A DNA stretch of 64,000 nucleotides from Terriglobia bacterium. Lineage in GTDB: Bacteria > Acidobacteriota > Terriglobia > Versatilivoradales > Versatilivoraceae. The stretch lies in the NCBI GenBank assembly GCA_951813285.1, contig OX638355.1:3181136-3245135 (forward strand). Reading direction: 5' to 3'. The notes below the pieces were generated by a model. That model worked only from the letters and a program-made list of their open reading frames with translations. It was not told the DNA's origin and made no database searches. The position numbers were made by a program, and so were the translations under genes. Of the stretch, positions 16,708 through 26,239 are shown piece by piece. Each line of letters opens with the position of its first letter. Within the stretch, counting starts at the first letter, position 1.

Positions 16708-18089
16708 GCGTTTACATCCAATTGGCTTACCTGCTGGCGGCCTTCCTGTTTGCCCTGGGCCTGAAGTTGATGAGTTCCCCCGACACGGCCCGCTTGGGGA
16801 ACCTGGCCTCTGCCTGCGCCATGCTCCTGACGGTGGTTGTCACCTTGCTGCATACGGGGGTGGTGGAATACCAGTGGATCCTGCTGGGAGTCGTCGTCGG
16901 TTCAGCTATTGGATCCCTGGCGGCAACCCGCCTGCAACTCACCGAGATGCCGGAACTGGTGGCGTTGTTCAACGGCTTTGGCGGGGGAGCCAGCCTGCTG
17001 GTGGGCTGGGAGGCCTACCATCGCCAGCCGTTGCAGGACCCGTTGAGTGCGGTGACCATTCTGCTGGCCGTCGTTATCGGCGGGGTCACCTTCAGCGGCA
17101 GCCTGGTGGCCTGCGGCAAGCTGAGGGAGATCGGTTGGCGATCCTTTCGCCTCAGCAGGCCGCTGCTTTTTCCCGGTCAGCAGCCGATTAATTTTCTGTT
17201 GCTGGCGCTCCTCTGTGTGGGCGGCCTGCTCTACGGTCTCGATTCCCCGGAGAGCCAGACGCTGTTCCTGGTCCTGATGGCCTCGGCGTTTCTGCTCGGC
17301 ATCATGGTGGTTGTCCCCATCGGTGGGGCCGACATGCCGGTGGTCATCGCGCTTCTCAACAGCTATTCCGGGCTGGCAGCCTGCGCGGCCGGGTTTGTGA
17401 TCCTCAACAACATCCTGATCGTTGCCGGTGCGTTGGTGGGAGCCAGCGGTCTCATACTGACCAATATCATGTGCAAAGCCATGAACCGGTCCCTCGCCAA
17501 CGTGCTGTTCAGCGGTTTCGGAGCCGTTGCCGGAAAAACCCGCAAGGGGACCGGTGGCGATCCCCGGCCCATCTCAGCCGAGGACGCCTATTTCATCCTG
17601 GAAGCCGCCCGCTCGGTGGTTTTCGTGCCGGGTTACGGCCTGGCGGTCGCCCAGGCACAGCACGGGGTGATGGAGTTGGGGGAACTCCTGGAGGACAATG
17701 GCTGTGACGTCCGCTATGCCGTCCATCCGGTGGCCGGCCGGATGCCGGGACATATGAACGTCCTGCTGGCAGAGGCCAACGTGTCCTACGATCTTCTGGT
17801 GGAGATGGAGGACGTCAACCCCACCATGGAGGCGGTGGACGTGTGTGTGGTGATTGGAGCCAATGACGTGGTCAACCCCGCCGCCAGGGACGACTCCGAA
17901 AGTCCCATTTACGGGATGCCCATCATCGAGGTTGACCGGGCCAGGGTGGTGATCGTGTTGAAGCGGTCGATGGCAGCCGGGTTTGCGGGGATCGAGAACC
18001 CCCTGTTCTACAAGGACAACACCCGCATGCTCTTCGGAGACGCCAAGAGCAGCCTCAACGCCGTGCTGGGAGAATTCAAGCGAAGTTAA
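16704..18089 (+). CDS. pntB: NAD(P) transhydrogenase subunit beta (PntB)
   Basis: A 461-residue subunit. The first about 260 residues form the membrane domain (eight or nine helices, with FNGFGGGASLLVGWE). The C-terminal about 180 residues form the NADP(H)-binding domain III, with VPGYGLAVAQAQHGVMEL, RMPGHMNVLLAEA and VCVVIGANDVVNPAA. With PntAA and PntAB it completes an enzyme that uses the proton gradient to reduce NADP+ with NADH. It starts with GTG overlapping pntAB. Its stop overlaps that of the convergent apaH gene at TTAA. Confidence 0.95.
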   Translation: MSVYIQLAYLLAAFLFALGLKLMSSPDTARLGNLASACAMLLTVVVTLLHTGVVEYQWILLGVVVGSAIGSLAATRLQLTEMPELVALFNGFGGGASLLVGWEAYHRQPLQDPLSAVTILLAVVIGGVTFSGSLVACGKLREIGWRSFRLSRPLLFPGQQPINFLLLALLCVGGLLYGLDSPESQTLFLVLMASAFLLGIMVVVPIGGADMPVVIALLNSYSGLAACAAGFVILNNILIVAGALVGASGLILTNIMCKAMNRSLANVLFSGFGAVAGKTRKGTGGDPRPISAEDAYFILEAARSVVFVPGYGLAVAQAQHGVMELGELLEDNGCDVRYAVHPVAGRMPGHMNVLLAEANVSYDLLVEMEDVNPTMEAVDVCVVIGANDVVNPAARDDSESPIYGMPIIEVDRARVVIVLKRSMAAGFAGIENPLFYKDNTRMLFGDAKSSLNAVLGEFKRS

Positions 18090-18895
18090 TCCGCAAATTC
18101 CTGCTGAAAAATCCTGCCGTCCTCCAGTCGCATGGCCGTCAGCCGTCCTCCCCGGACGCAGTTGCTGTCGAGGCCTGCGATTCCGGGCGCCCGAAACAGC
18201 CCCAGGGCGGCCCAATGCCCGAAGACAACAGTGGCGGAGCCGTTGCGCCGCCCTGGGAATGAAAACCAGGGGATGAGAGTGTCCGGCATCTCCGCCGGCG
18301 GCCCCACGAAGCTGAGGTCCATGCCGGCGTCCGGGTTGAGCGTCCTCAATTGGGTCATGGCCCTGAGGGCCGTTGCCAGTCGCAATGCCCCGGGTACTTT
18401 CTCCTTCTCCTTGTTCCCGCTCAGCTCTCTCGCCGACAGGACCTGCAGCAGCTCCACCGCCCCCGGGCCCATCAAGCGCTGTTGAATCTCCGCTCCCAGT
18501 TGGATCGCTTCCTCGACCGTCCATTCCGGCAGCAGACCGGCGTGAACCAGGACATACCCTTCTTCGCAGTGCACCAGAGGCCGGCTTCTGAGCCAGGCGA
18601 GCAGTTCCCGGCAGTCCGGGGCGGCCAGTATCGAGCCCAGTTGAGGGTTCTTCAGGGAAGACCGAATTCCCAGGCCGCGGGCCAGCAGCTTCAGGTCGTG
18701 GTTTCCCAGAACGCACACGGCTCGATCGCCGAGCTGTCTGACCCAGCGAAGGACCTCCAGGGATCCCGGTCCCCGGTTGACCAGGTCGCCGACCAGCCAG
18801 AGTCGATCCCTTCCGGGGTCGAACCGGATGGCTTTCACGAGGTGCTGCAGGGTCCGGAAGCATCCGTGAATGTCGCCGATCGCGAAAGTAGCCAT
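18086..18895 (-). CDS. apaH: Symmetrical bis(5'-nucleosyl)-tetraphosphatase (ApaH)
   Basis: A 269-residue phosphoprotein-phosphatase-fold hydrolase that splits Ap4A into two ADP. The motifs GDIHGCF (residue 7), GDLVNRGPGS and LGNHDLKLLARG occur in the spacing of ApaH, and VHAGLLPEWTVEEAI is the typical ApaH C-terminal motif. It is full length for the family. It is convergent with pntB, sharing the TTAA at the stops. No neighbour points to a special role. Confidence 0.94.
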   Translation of the reverse strand: MATFAIGDIHGCFRTLQHLVKAIRFDPGRDRLWLVGDLVNRGPGSLEVLRWVRQLGDRAVCVLGNHDLKLLARGLGIRSSLKNPQLGSILAAPDCRELLAWLRSRPLVHCEEGYVLVHAGLLPEWTVEEAIQLGAEIQQRLMGPGAVELLQVLSARELSGNKEKEKVPGALRLATALRAMTQLRTLNPDAGMDLSFVGPPAEMPDTLIPWFSFPGRRNGSATVVFGHWAALGLFRAPGIAGLDSNCVRGGRLTAMRLEDGRIFQQEFAD

Positions 18896-19239
18896 GGCAC
18901 GGAAACAGTGTCGCCGATCCGGTGGGACAGAGCAGTCAGCCTCCCGGTTGCTGGCGGGGCCTCAGGCCCGCTTCAGCCCGGTTCGCAGCAGCCAGAACAG
19001 GCCGGCCCCGAACTTGACCAGATCGGTCGAGGTGTAGGCAAGATGGTAGCGCCAGAAGGCTTCCAGCTGCGGCGGTGGCGGAGATCGGGGGACGAAGTCG
19101 ACCTGGCGGCCGATTTCGATGAGGGAAGAACGCGCCCATCAGCGCCAATCGTGAGGTACTTACGAAGTGGGAGCGGAGCATCGAGGAGAATCGGATCGGG
19201 CAGGAAGGCCGCCTTCATCGGGCGTTCGAGCGCCTCTCC
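18896..19239 (-). other. Gene-free stretch with possible gene remnant
   Basis: About 340 bases between apaH and msrB. On the minus strand, ending near 18961, a frame of about 58 codons reads ARSSLIEIGRQVDFVPRSPP and continues through a hydrophobic tail that includes DLVKFGAGLFWLLRTGLKRA before its stop. A stop codon lies just upstream in the same frame and no start codon is visible. This looks like the 3' end of a decayed gene. The family is not recognised. Confidence 0.35.
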
Positions 19240-19815
19240 CTATTTCTTCTTGAGATTGAGAGCGGCCGAATTCATGCAGTAACGCAGGCCGGTCGGTTGG
19301 GGTCCATCATTGAACAGGTGCCCCAGATGGGCGTCGCAACGATTGCACAGGACTTCCGTTCTGACCATGCCATAGGCCCTGTCGGCTTCGGTGCGGATGT
19401 TCTCGGCAGCAATGGGCTCCCAGAAGCTGGGCCAACCGGTTCCCGAGTCATACTTGGTGTCGGAGGTGAACAAATCGGTGCCGCAGCACACGCACTGGTA
19501 GATGCCGGGCTCCTTGGAAAAATTGTGCTTGCCGCTGAAGGCGAGCTCGGTCCCTTTTTTTCGGGTCACGTTGTACTGCAGGGCCGTGAGCTGATTGCGC
19601 CATTCCTCGTCGGACTTGACTACCTTGTTCACCATGACCAACTCTCCCTTCTCTGCCGAAAAAATGCTGATGGTCGCTGGGGGACCGCTGCTGTCGGACG
19701 GAGCGGCCTTCGACAGTGGCGCCGCCCTGTTCGAACCGGCCTCGCCCCTGCAGCCGATCGATCCGGCCCCAAGGGACAAAGCCATCGTGAAGACGAAGAT
19801 GTTGAAGCCTCGCAT
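19240..19815 (-). CDS. msrB: Peptide-methionine (R)-S-oxide reductase, exported lipoprotein-like (MsrB)
   Basis: A 191-residue MsrB that reduces methionine-R-sulfoxide in proteins. Residues 1-22 form a signal peptide ending SIGC, a lipobox-like site, so the enzyme is probably anchored outside the cytoplasm. A linker precedes the catalytic domain at about 63. Zinc-site cysteines appear in YQCVCCGT and [10 protein letters not shown]. The catalytic cysteine lies in RYCMNSAAL near the C terminus. [10 protein letters not shown] is the conserved core. It stands alone between apaH and a peptidase gene. Confidence 0.93.
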   Translation of the reverse strand: MRGFNIFVFTMALSLGAGSIGCRGEAGSNRAAPLSKAAPSDSSGPPATISIFSAEKGELVMVNKVVKSDEEWRNQLTALQYNVTRKKGTELAFSGKHNFSKEPGIYQCVCCGTDLFTSDTKYDSGTGWPSFWEPIAAENIRTEADRAYGMVRTEVLCNRCDAHLGHLFNDGPQPTGLRYCMNSAALNLKKK

Positions 19816-20492
19816 GGCTCACCTTTCGGCCGGGCATGGCGACGGCGCCCTGGACCTTCAACCCCCACCTACCAGTTTATTTGGCCGGCTCCGGAAGCAC
19901 AAGGAGCAATTGATGCGAGGGGTAACACCCGGGAGCGCGGGCGTCCCGCCCGCATCCTTATGCCTTTGGCTGCCGCTGAACTTGGGGGTGATGCTGCAGG
20001 CAGCCACCGGGTCGGCGTGAACCTCAACGGCCAGGACTAAGGAGACCCACGGCGCTGTTCCGTGTCGGTCCGAGCGGCGGAGATGGCCGGGGCTGTGCCA
20101 GGCATTATGCGGGCGGGACGCCCGCGCTCCCGGGTGGGCATCGTCCACACCATAAACCGGGAACATCGTTTACATCATGCCCAGGAATCGGGCAAGGCGC
20201 CCTGTGCAGGCCTCAAGTATCACTCCCCCCTTGAGGGGGAGTCGGCGAGACAGGGGCGAAGCCCGCAGTCGAGCCGGTGGGGGGCAAACGCGGCGCCATG
20301 TAAGTGAGGGTCAGTGACCTCTCGGGGTCGTCGTTTTGGCAACGCCGTGCAATCCGGAAAGGCGCTTCCAATTCGCCGCAATGGGACCGCTGCCCGGCAA
20401 ATCCATTGAAAATAAAAACATTGAGGGAGGCGAAACCAGACTATAAACTGAGTGGGCCCTCCGGTCGGAGCGGCAGGAGAAGGAGGTCTCCC
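19816..20492. repeat. Gene-free stretch with an inverted pair of REP-like palindromes
   Basis: About 680 bases. The palindromic unit GAGCGCGGGCGTCCCGCCCG occurs at about 19930-19953. Its inverse GGCGGGACGCCCGCGCTCCC lies at about 20112-20131. The same inverted pair recurs at 55.06-55.2 kb. A second palindrome-like block (CCCCCTTGAGGGGG) lies at about 20226. No protein frame is convincing. AGGAGG at 20481-20486 is the ribosome site of the next gene. Confidence 0.6.
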
Positions 20493-22310
20493 TTGAGGAG
20501 ATGGAAGATTATCATTGGGGTCTTCATGGCCCTTGCGTCCGGCGTGTCGTCGGCGCAGGCGGGATCGCCGGAGGAGGCCGAGTCCGCCGCGTCCGAGGCC
20601 GAGGAGTTCGTGCGCCAGGCGGAAGAGCAACTGCTGGCGCTGTGGACCGAGGCCGCCCGCGCCAGTTGGGTCCGGTCGACCTACATCACCGGGGACACTC
20701 AGACTCTGGCTGCATTGGCCAGCAAGCGGGCCATCGAGGCTACCGCCAGACTGGCCAAGAAGTCCGCGGGCTTCGAAACGGCCGATCTGCCGCGGGAGGT
20801 GGCAAGGAAACTGGAACTGCTTCGATTGTCGCTGACGCTGGCCGCCCCTCCCGATCCCAAGGCCAGCGAGGAACTCACCCGGCTGGTGACGTCGATGGAA
20901 TCCCGGTACGGCAAAGGGAAGGTTTGCGGCAAGGCCGGCGACGAATGTCGAGACCTGCAGGAACTCTCCCGGATCATGGCCGCCAGCCGGGATCCGGAAA
21001 TCCTGCAAGAAGCCTGGATTGGCTGGAGAAGCATTGCCCCTCCCATGCGAAAGGACTTTCAGCGATACGCGGAACTGGCCAACCAGGGAGCCCGCAGCTT
21101 GGGGTTCTCGGATACCGGAGCCATGTGGCGGGCCAAGTACGACATGTCCCCCGAGTCCTTCCGGCAGGAGTTGGACCGCCTGTGGGAGCAGGTTCGGCCC
21201 TTTTATCTCTCGTTGCATGCCTACGTGAGACAGCGGCTGCGAGCCCATTACGGGCCGGAGGTGGTTCCCGCCGACGGCCCCATACCGGCCCATCTCTTGG
21301 GTAACATGTGGGCGCAGACCTGGTCCAACGTCTACCCGCTGGTCGCCCCGCGGGAAACCGATCCCGGCTTCGATCTCACCCGGATTCTCCAGTCTCGCAA
21401 GACGACCCCGCGGCAAATGGTTTCCTACGGGGAGGGCTTCTTCAGTTCGCTCGGTTTCGCCCCCCTGCCGCAAAGCTTCTGGGATCGATCTCTGTTCGAA
21501 AAACCCGTCGACCGGGACGTCGTCTGCCATGCCAGTGCCTGGAACCTCGATTCGCGCGAGGACTTGCGCATCAAGATGTGCATCGACATCACCGCCGAGG
21601 ATTTCAACGTGATCCATCACGAGTTGGGTCACAACTACTATCAGAGAGCCTACAACCAGCAGCCGGTCCTCTTCCGGGAAAGCGCCAACGACGGATTCCA
21701 CGAGGCGGTGGGGGACACCATCGCGCTCTCGATCACGCCGGCCTATCTGGCAAGACTGGGGCTGCTGAACAAGGTTCCCCCGCCTTCCAAGGATCTGGGG
21801 CTGTTGCTGCGCCAGGCGCTGGACAAAATTGCCTTCCTTCCTTTCGGGCTGCTTGTGGACCAGTGGCGCTGGAAAGTGTTCTCCGGTGAGATTCCGCCTG
21901 ACCGCTACAATGAGGCCTGGTGGGAATTGAGAGGCAGGTACCAGGGCATCGCGCCTCCCGTGGCTCGCGGTGAAAGCGATTTCGATCCGGGCGCCAAGTA
22001 CCACGTGCCGGCCAACGTGCCCTATACACGGTACTTTCTGGCCCAGATCCTGCAGTTTCAGTTCCATCGAGCCCTGGCCGGGGAAGCCGGCTGTGAAGAC
22101 AGCCTCCATCGATGCTCCATTTATGGAAGCGAGCCTGCCGGAAAACGCCTGCGTGCCATGCTCGCCATGGGGATCAGCCGGCCCTGGCCGGAGGCGCTGG
22201 AGGCGCTGACCGGAGAGCGGGAGATGGATGCCACCGCTATTCTGGATTACTTTGCCCCGCTCCGGGAGTGGCTGGATGAACAGAACAAGGGCCAGCCGCT
22301 GGGTTGGTGA
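20493..22310 (+). CDS. M2-family peptidyl-dipeptidase (ACE-like zinc protease), exported
   Basis: A 605-residue zinc peptidase of the angiotensin-converting-enzyme family, which removes dipeptides from peptide C termini. The HEXXH motif is IHHELGHNYY near residue 375, and the third zinc ligand lies in ESANDGFHEAVGD. Length matches bacterial M2 enzymes. The TTG at 20493 is the likely start: a perfect AGGAGG sits six bases upstream, and it exposes a signal peptide (RRWKIIIGVFMALASGVSSA then QA). The upstream in-frame extension to 20304 is non-conserved. The enzyme should act in the periplasm. Confidence 0.92.
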   Translation: MRRWKIIIGVFMALASGVSSAQAGSPEEAESAASEAEEFVRQAEEQLLALWTEAARASWVRSTYITGDTQTLAALASKRAIEATARLAKKSAGFETADLPREVARKLELLRLSLTLAAPPDPKASEELTRLVTSMESRYGKGKVCGKAGDECRDLQELSRIMAASRDPEILQEAWIGWRSIAPPMRKDFQRYAELANQGARSLGFSDTGAMWRAKYDMSPESFRQELDRLWEQVRPFYLSLHAYVRQRLRAHYGPEVVPADGPIPAHLLGNMWAQTWSNVYPLVAPRETDPGFDLTRILQSRKTTPRQMVSYGEGFFSSLGFAPLPQSFWDRSLFEKPVDRDVVCHASAWNLDSREDLRIKMCIDITAEDFNVIHHELGHNYYQRAYNQQPVLFRESANDGFHEAVGDTIALSITPAYLARLGLLNKVPPPSKDLGLLLRQALDKIAFLPFGLLVDQWRWKVFSGEIPPDRYNEAWWELRGRYQGIAPPVARGESDFDPGAKYHVPANVPYTRYFLAQILQFQFHRALAGEAGCEDSLHRCSIYGSEPAGKRLRAMLAMGISRPWPEALEALTGEREMDATAILDYFAPLREWLDEQNKGQPLGW

Positions 22311-22412
22311 GACCGGCTCGGGGGCGATTCGGTCCCGGGGAGGGGCGGATCGAAAGACGACCGGCGAAGTCTATGGTATAACTCTGCTAAACCTTACAAG
22401 GAGGGACGCTTT

Positions 22413-23276
22413 ATGAGTGCCATTGAAGAACGAGGATACGCCAGTACGGACGCCCTGGTGTCGACAGAGTGGGTGTCTCAGCATCTGAACGATTCCAATC
22501 TCAGATTTGCCGAATCCAACGAGGATCCGCTGCTCTATGCCTCCGGTCACATCCCGGGCGCCGTGGAAGTCGATTGGACCCGCGACCTGAACCATCCCCT
22601 ACGCCGCGACTATCTGGACAGGTCGGGGTTTGAAGCCCTGATGAGGCGGATCGGGGCCACCCGGGAGACGACGGTGGTGCTGTATGGCGACAAGAGCAAC
22701 TGGTGGGCCTGCTACGCCTTCTGGGTGTTCCAGTTGTTCGGGCATACCAATGCAAAGATCATGGACGGGGGGCGCCTGAAATGGCAAAACGAGGGGCGGC
22801 CGCTGGTGACCGAGGCTGCCAACTATCCCTCCAGTGACTATCAAGCCCCGGAAAGGGACGACAGCAAGGTTCGTGTCTTTCGAGACCAGGTGCTCGATCA
22901 TGTCCAGGCCGGCAGACCCCTGGTGGATGTGAGAAGCCCGGCGGAATATACCGGCGAGCGGCTGCACATGGAGGCCTACCCCAACGAAGGCGCCCTGCGC
23001 GGGGGACACATTCCGAGAGCCGCCAACATTCCCTGGGCTCGCGCGGCCAACGAGGACGGCAGTTTCAAGTCCGCCGACGAACTGCGAGCCATCTACACCG
23101 GGGAAAACAATCTACAGCCCGGCGACGATATCGTGGCCTATTGCCGGATCGGGGAGCGCAGCAGCCACACCTGGTTCGTACTGACCTATCTGCTCGGCTT
23201 CCAGCAAGTCAGAAACTATGACGGGAGCTGGACGGAATGGGGCAACCTGGTCAACGTGCCCATCGAAAGGCCATAA
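22413..23276 (+). CDS. Thiosulfate/3-mercaptopyruvate sulfurtransferase (tandem rhodanese)
   Basis: A 287-residue protein of two rhodanese domains. The first (about 13-130) is inactive-looking ([12 protein letters not shown], no cysteine at the loop). The second (about 150-285) has the active-site loop [13 protein letters not shown] with the catalytic cysteine. The loop resembles thiosulfate sulfurtransferases rather than the CG(S/T)GVT loop of mercaptopyruvate enzymes. AAGGAGGG precedes the ATG. A SufE-like gene follows about 60 bases later, suggesting a joint role in mobilising sulfur. Confidence 0.92.
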   Translation: MSAIEERGYASTDALVSTEWVSQHLNDSNLRFAESNEDPLLYASGHIPGAVEVDWTRDLNHPLRRDYLDRSGFEALMRRIGATRETTVVLYGDKSNWWACYAFWVFQLFGHTNAKIMDGGRLKWQNEGRPLVTEAANYPSSDYQAPERDDSKVRVFRDQVLDHVQAGRPLVDVRSPAEYTGERLHMEAYPNEGALRGGHIPRAANIPWARAANEDGSFKSADELRAIYTGENNLQPGDDIVAYCRIGERSSHTWFVLTYLLGFQQVRNYDGSWTEWGNLVNVPIERP

Positions 23277-23335
23277 GACGCGATTCCCGGCGAGGCAGGC
23301 GCAGTCGCGGAACGCAAGGTTGTGCTTCGGTGATC

Positions 23336-23836
23336 ATGGACCCATACCCGGAAAGACTGGCGATGTTGCTGGAATACCTGGACCTGGCGGGCGACCGCGA
23401 CGAGCGCATCCAGATGCTCATCGACATCGCCTCCCGGTTCAGGTCGGTTCCCGATTTCATTGCCACCCGGCCCTTTCCCAAATCGCACCTGACGCCGGCC
23501 TGCGAGTCGGAGGCCTACGTCTGGTGCCAAGAGCTCCCCAGCCAGGCCCTGAAGTTCCATTTCGCCGTCGAGAACCCCCAGGGGATCTCGGCCAAGTGCA
23601 TGGCCGTCATCCTGGACGAGACCCTGTCCGGGGAGTCGGCCTCCAGCCTGGCCCAGGTGCCCGGTGAGCTGGTCTACCGGATCTTCGGCAAGAACCTCTC
23701 CATGGGGAAGAGCATGGGGTTGATGGGCATGGTCTCCATGGTGCAGTCCTGCGCCAAGCGCTACCTGGCCTCCGGGAAGGCCGACCGGCGTCTCGAAGGG
23801 AGCAGGGAAGCCGGTTCCGGCTCCGCGGTCCCCTGA
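23336..23836 (+). CDS. SufE-family sulfur acceptor protein
   Basis: A 166-residue SufE-like protein. SufE takes persulfide sulfur from cysteine desulfurase for iron-sulfur cluster assembly. The acceptor cysteine lies in LTPACESEAYVW, and the family's helical core follows. The ATG at 23336 (or GTG at 23330) starts the conserved region. An upstream in-frame extension overlaps the rhodanese gene and is arginine-rich and non-conserved. Its place right behind a sulfurtransferase supports sulfur relay. No suf/isc genes are in view. Confidence 0.88.
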   Translation: MDPYPERLAMLLEYLDLAGDRDERIQMLIDIASRFRSVPDFIATRPFPKSHLTPACESEAYVWCQELPSQALKFHFAVENPQGISAKCMAVILDETLSGESASSLAQVPGELVYRIFGKNLSMGKSMGLMGMVSMVQSCAKRYLASGKADRRLEGSREAGSGSAVP

Positions 23837-23845
23837 GGCAACAGC

Positions 23846-24532
23846 TCAGCCAAGCCGAACCCGGGAGACGGCGATTTCCCCCCGAAAACAGACGTCCACG
23901 TCTGTTCCGGCAGCGTACCGCCTCTGGTGGTAGTTTCCGGCGTAGAGAAATCCGCCCGCTTCCTTTCGAAAGGTGACCGGAAGGGGGGAAAGGTCCAGGG
24001 GGCAGCAGACGGTCGGGGGATCGGGGCTGCCGGGCCCCAAGTGGGGCAGATTGATGTTCCAGAAGCTCCCGGCCGACCGGGGAGCCTGCAGCAGCTCTTC
24101 CAGCAAGGGCCGCACCCAACGGGTGGACAGGGTCCAGTCGATGGGAAGGTCCTTCTTGCTGTACTGGGAAACGGCGATTCCCGGCACACCCTCCAGCACG
24201 CCTTCCCGAACGGCCGCCACCGTACCGGAATAGAAGACATCCGCCCCCAGGTTTCCTCCCTGATTGATTCCCGAAAGGACCCAGTCCACATCGGCCGCCA
24301 GTTGGCGCAGGCCGATACGGACACAGTCGGCGGGCGTTCCCGCAAGGCTGTAGCGTGAGGGGCCGCGGCCCTCCACCCGCATGGCCTCATGGGTGGTGAC
24401 CCGGTGGCTGCAGCCCGACAGCGGTTCGCTGGGCGCCACCACCACGCATTCCCCCAAACCCTCGGCGGCCTTCAACAGCGCTTGCAGCCCGGGAGCATCG
24501 AAGCCGTCATCGTTGGTGAGGAGAAATTTCAT
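23846..24532 (-). CDS. surE: 5'/3'-nucleotidase SurE
   Basis: A 228-residue metal-dependent nucleoside monophosphate phosphatase. The N terminus MKFLLTNDDGFDAPG carries the metal-binding aspartates. VVVAPSEPLSGCSH and LSGINQGGNLGADVFYSGTV complete the active site. The start is set at the ATG at 24532; an upstream in-frame ATG adds 14 non-conserved residues. It is convergent with sufE, leaving nine bases. Confidence 0.94.
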   Translation of the reverse strand: MKFLLTNDDGFDAPGLQALLKAAEGLGECVVVAPSEPLSGCSHRVTTHEAMRVEGRGPSRYSLAGTPADCVRIGLRQLAADVDWVLSGINQGGNLGADVFYSGTVAAVREGVLEGVPGIAVSQYSKKDLPIDWTLSTRWVRPLLEELLQAPRSAGSFWNINLPHLGPGSPDPPTVCCPLDLSPLPVTFRKEAGGFLYAGNYHQRRYAAGTDVDVCFRGEIAVSRVRLG

Positions 24533-24778
24533 GAACGGAAGGTCACGGCAGGTGTCGGCGGCTTTTCCGGGCATCTCCAGGGCAGAGGTCTACCCATTCT
24601 GGACCAATTCAACAAGGAGCATGGCAGGAATTCCTGTAGGAACCGGAAGAGAGGTCTGCTTAGTGGTCGGGATTTTCACCTGCAGGCGACAGACAGACGG
24701 CTGGCCGGCGGGCCACCTTCCGCGCCTAAATGGCTTGACTCATTTTGCGCCGAGATGCTAAACAGACCCGTTCAGCCT

Positions 24779-24854
24779 GGGCGAGTAGCTCAGATGGGAG
24801 AGCGCGGCGTTCGCAACGCCGAGGTCGAGGGTTCGATCCCCTTCTCGTCCACCA
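24779..24854 (+). tRNA. tRNA-Ala (anticodon CGC)
   Basis: A 76-nucleotide cloverleaf. The acceptor arms GGGCGAG and CTCGTCC pair and include the G3-T70 wobble that identifies alanine tRNAs. The D arm is GCTC/GAGC, and the anticodon arm CGGCG-TTCGCAA-CGCCG gives anticodon CGC. The T arm is GAGGG-TTCGATC-CCCTT. The discriminator A is followed by an encoded CCA. The accessory island begins shortly downstream, but no repeat of the tRNA 3' end was found at its far side. Confidence 0.97.
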
Positions 24855-25384
24855 GACTCCATCCAAAGAAGTCCGCTGATTCCACTAGTACCGTATTATC
24901 ATTCCCCTAGATCTTGGGCCGTCCAACCCTGTCTAACCATCGCGCCTGACAGCCGGGAGACAGCCGGGGGTAATTGACGGCCGGCCAATTATTGCAAGGC
25001 ATCGTCCCGAACCCACCCCTCTCGGATATTACCATCCGTCGGGCTCGGCTTGGCAATTCATCCGGAAAATTGTTGAACGGAGGCTACCCGTGTCTCAAAG
25101 TAGCTCCAATCTGTCAGGAGTCAGCCGACTGTATGGTGCTATCGGTCACCGGAAATGATTGTGCCGGCAGCTGCTCCTGCCGTGATTGTGTTTCAACTCA
25201 TCGTAGGCAAATTCCCCGGGCGCGTTTCAATCGGGCCTCCATCGCGTCCACGGACAATGGAAGTTTCTTCAGTCACCGCTGGAGTGTGAGCTGGACGGCA
25301 AGGCGGAACAGACAGGTTGGCATTGTCATTCAGTTCCGTTATGTCTTACTATCTGTATGATCAAAATTTCAGTAAAATATGAAT
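24855..25384. other. Gene-free stretch at the left edge of the accessory island
   Basis: About 530 bases between the tRNA and the MazEF-like pair. No conserved frame, repeat or terminator is clear. Base composition becomes mixed and less GC-rich than upstream. No att-like duplicate of the tRNA end is visible within it. Confidence 0.4.
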
Positions 25385-25609
25385 ATGCAACTCTCCAAGA
25401 TTACAACGCGTGGACAGACGACGATCCCCAAGAGCATCCGCGAGGCGGCCAACCTGCACGTCGGTGATGTGATTGCTTTCGAGATTGAGGACGATCATCT
25501 CGTAGTACACAAGGTGACGCCGGGGAAGGACAACTACCTTAAGGGTCTCTCCGAGGTTCTTAACGAATGGTCCTCGCCCGAAGACGAGGAAGCGTGGCGT
25601 GATCTTTGA
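25385..25609 (+). CDS. AbrB/MazE-type antitoxin
   Basis: A 74-residue swapped-hairpin AbrB-fold antitoxin: TTRGQTTIPKSIREAANLHV then GDVIAFEIEDDHLVVHKV. I start at the ATG at 25385, matching the paralogue at 55274; an ATG two codons upstream is also possible. The acidic tail EWSSPEDEEAWRDL would contact the toxin. The gene overlaps the MazF-like gene by 11 bases. A close paralogue with the same tail lies at 55274-55498, across the island. Confidence 0.9.
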   Translation: MQLSKITTRGQTTIPKSIREAANLHVGDVIAFEIEDDHLVVHKVTPGKDNYLKGLSEVLNEWSSPEDEEAWRDL

Positions 25610-25937
25610 GCCGCTCGATGTAGTCGTCGTTCCCTTTCCCTTCACGGATCGCCGAGCCACCAGGCGCCGGCCGGCCTTGGTAGTCTCATCGGCGGATTTC
25701 AATCGGACTCACGAACAATCGATCCTGGCAATGATTACCTCAGCCGGGAGCGATTGGCCGAGCGACGTAGCAATTCAGGGCTGGCGGCGAGCCGGCCTCA
25801 ATGTCCCTTGCAAGGTCCGCTTTAAGCTCTTCACCCTGGATGACGCTCTAATTATCCGCAAGCTCGGGACGTTGTCGAAACAAGATGGCGAAGCGGTGAA
25901 GAGTGCCCTTGGAAACGTCCTGGCAAGCAGCGGATGA
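25599..25937 (+). CDS. MazF/PemK-type endoribonuclease toxin
   Basis: A 112-residue MazF-fold toxin predicted to cleave mRNA. The N-terminal DVVVVPFPFTDRRATRRRPALVV is the PemK/MazF signature, and the C-terminal half (LFTLDDALIIRKLGTLSKQD) matches the family. GTG start, nested in the end of the antitoxin gene, so translation is coupled. It is intact and full length, unlike the stub at 55.49 kb. Confidence 0.9.
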   Translation: MIFEPLDVVVVPFPFTDRRATRRRPALVVSSADFNRTHEQSILAMITSAGSDWPSDVAIQGWRRAGLNVPCKVRFKLFTLDDALIIRKLGTLSKQDGEAVKSALGNVLASSG

Positions 25938-26013
25938 GTCACTGCCGGGTGACCAACGCCGACTTTCGTATCGACCTCTATAGCCACGGCACCAACGATC
26001 TGGGGGAACCCCA

Positions 26014-26208
26014 GGGGACGATGTTGAATTTTTGGAATTACTTAGGCCGGCCGTCTTTCAATATCTTGTCAATATTGAGAGCGCTCCAACCCTGCAACAT
26101 GACGCTCGCAGTATCGTGGAGCCTACGGAAGGAAATGGCGAGGTATCGGGCGTCCTTCTCTTGTCAGGCAAGATGGGGAAGTTGAGCAAAGTTATTCCAG
26201 TAATTTAA
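26014..26208. mobile_element. MITE-like element copy A (left part, split by IS1595-type element)
   Basis: The left terminal repeat reads GGGGACGATGTTGAAT. The body shares TTGTCAATATTGAGA and CTTGTCAGGCAAGAT with the other five copies. The right terminal repeat is broken at TTCCAGTAATTTAA by the IS1595-type element, and the rest of it resumes at 28712-28728. Confidence 0.8.
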
Positions 26209-26239
26209 GGGGACTATATACAAAAATCACAACGGCCGA

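Noticed and set aside
20304-20492. N-terminal extension of the M2 peptidase
   Set aside because: The perfect AGGAGG and signal peptide place the start at 20493; the extension is basic and runs through repeat-like DNA.
24779-24854. tRNA-Ala as the attachment site of an integrative element covering the island
   Set aside because: No second copy of the tRNA 3' end was seen at the right side of the island, and there is no tyrosine or serine integrase in the window.
24974-25360. A 128-codon plus-strand frame after the tRNA
   Set aside because: No ribosome site, no motif and mixed composition. It is treated as non-coding.
26209-26230. The MITE family as a derivative of the IS1595-type element in this window
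   Set aside because: Both start GGGGAC, but the rest of the ends differ (TATATAC against GTTGTTGAATTA) and no 8-bp duplication was found at MITE copies.
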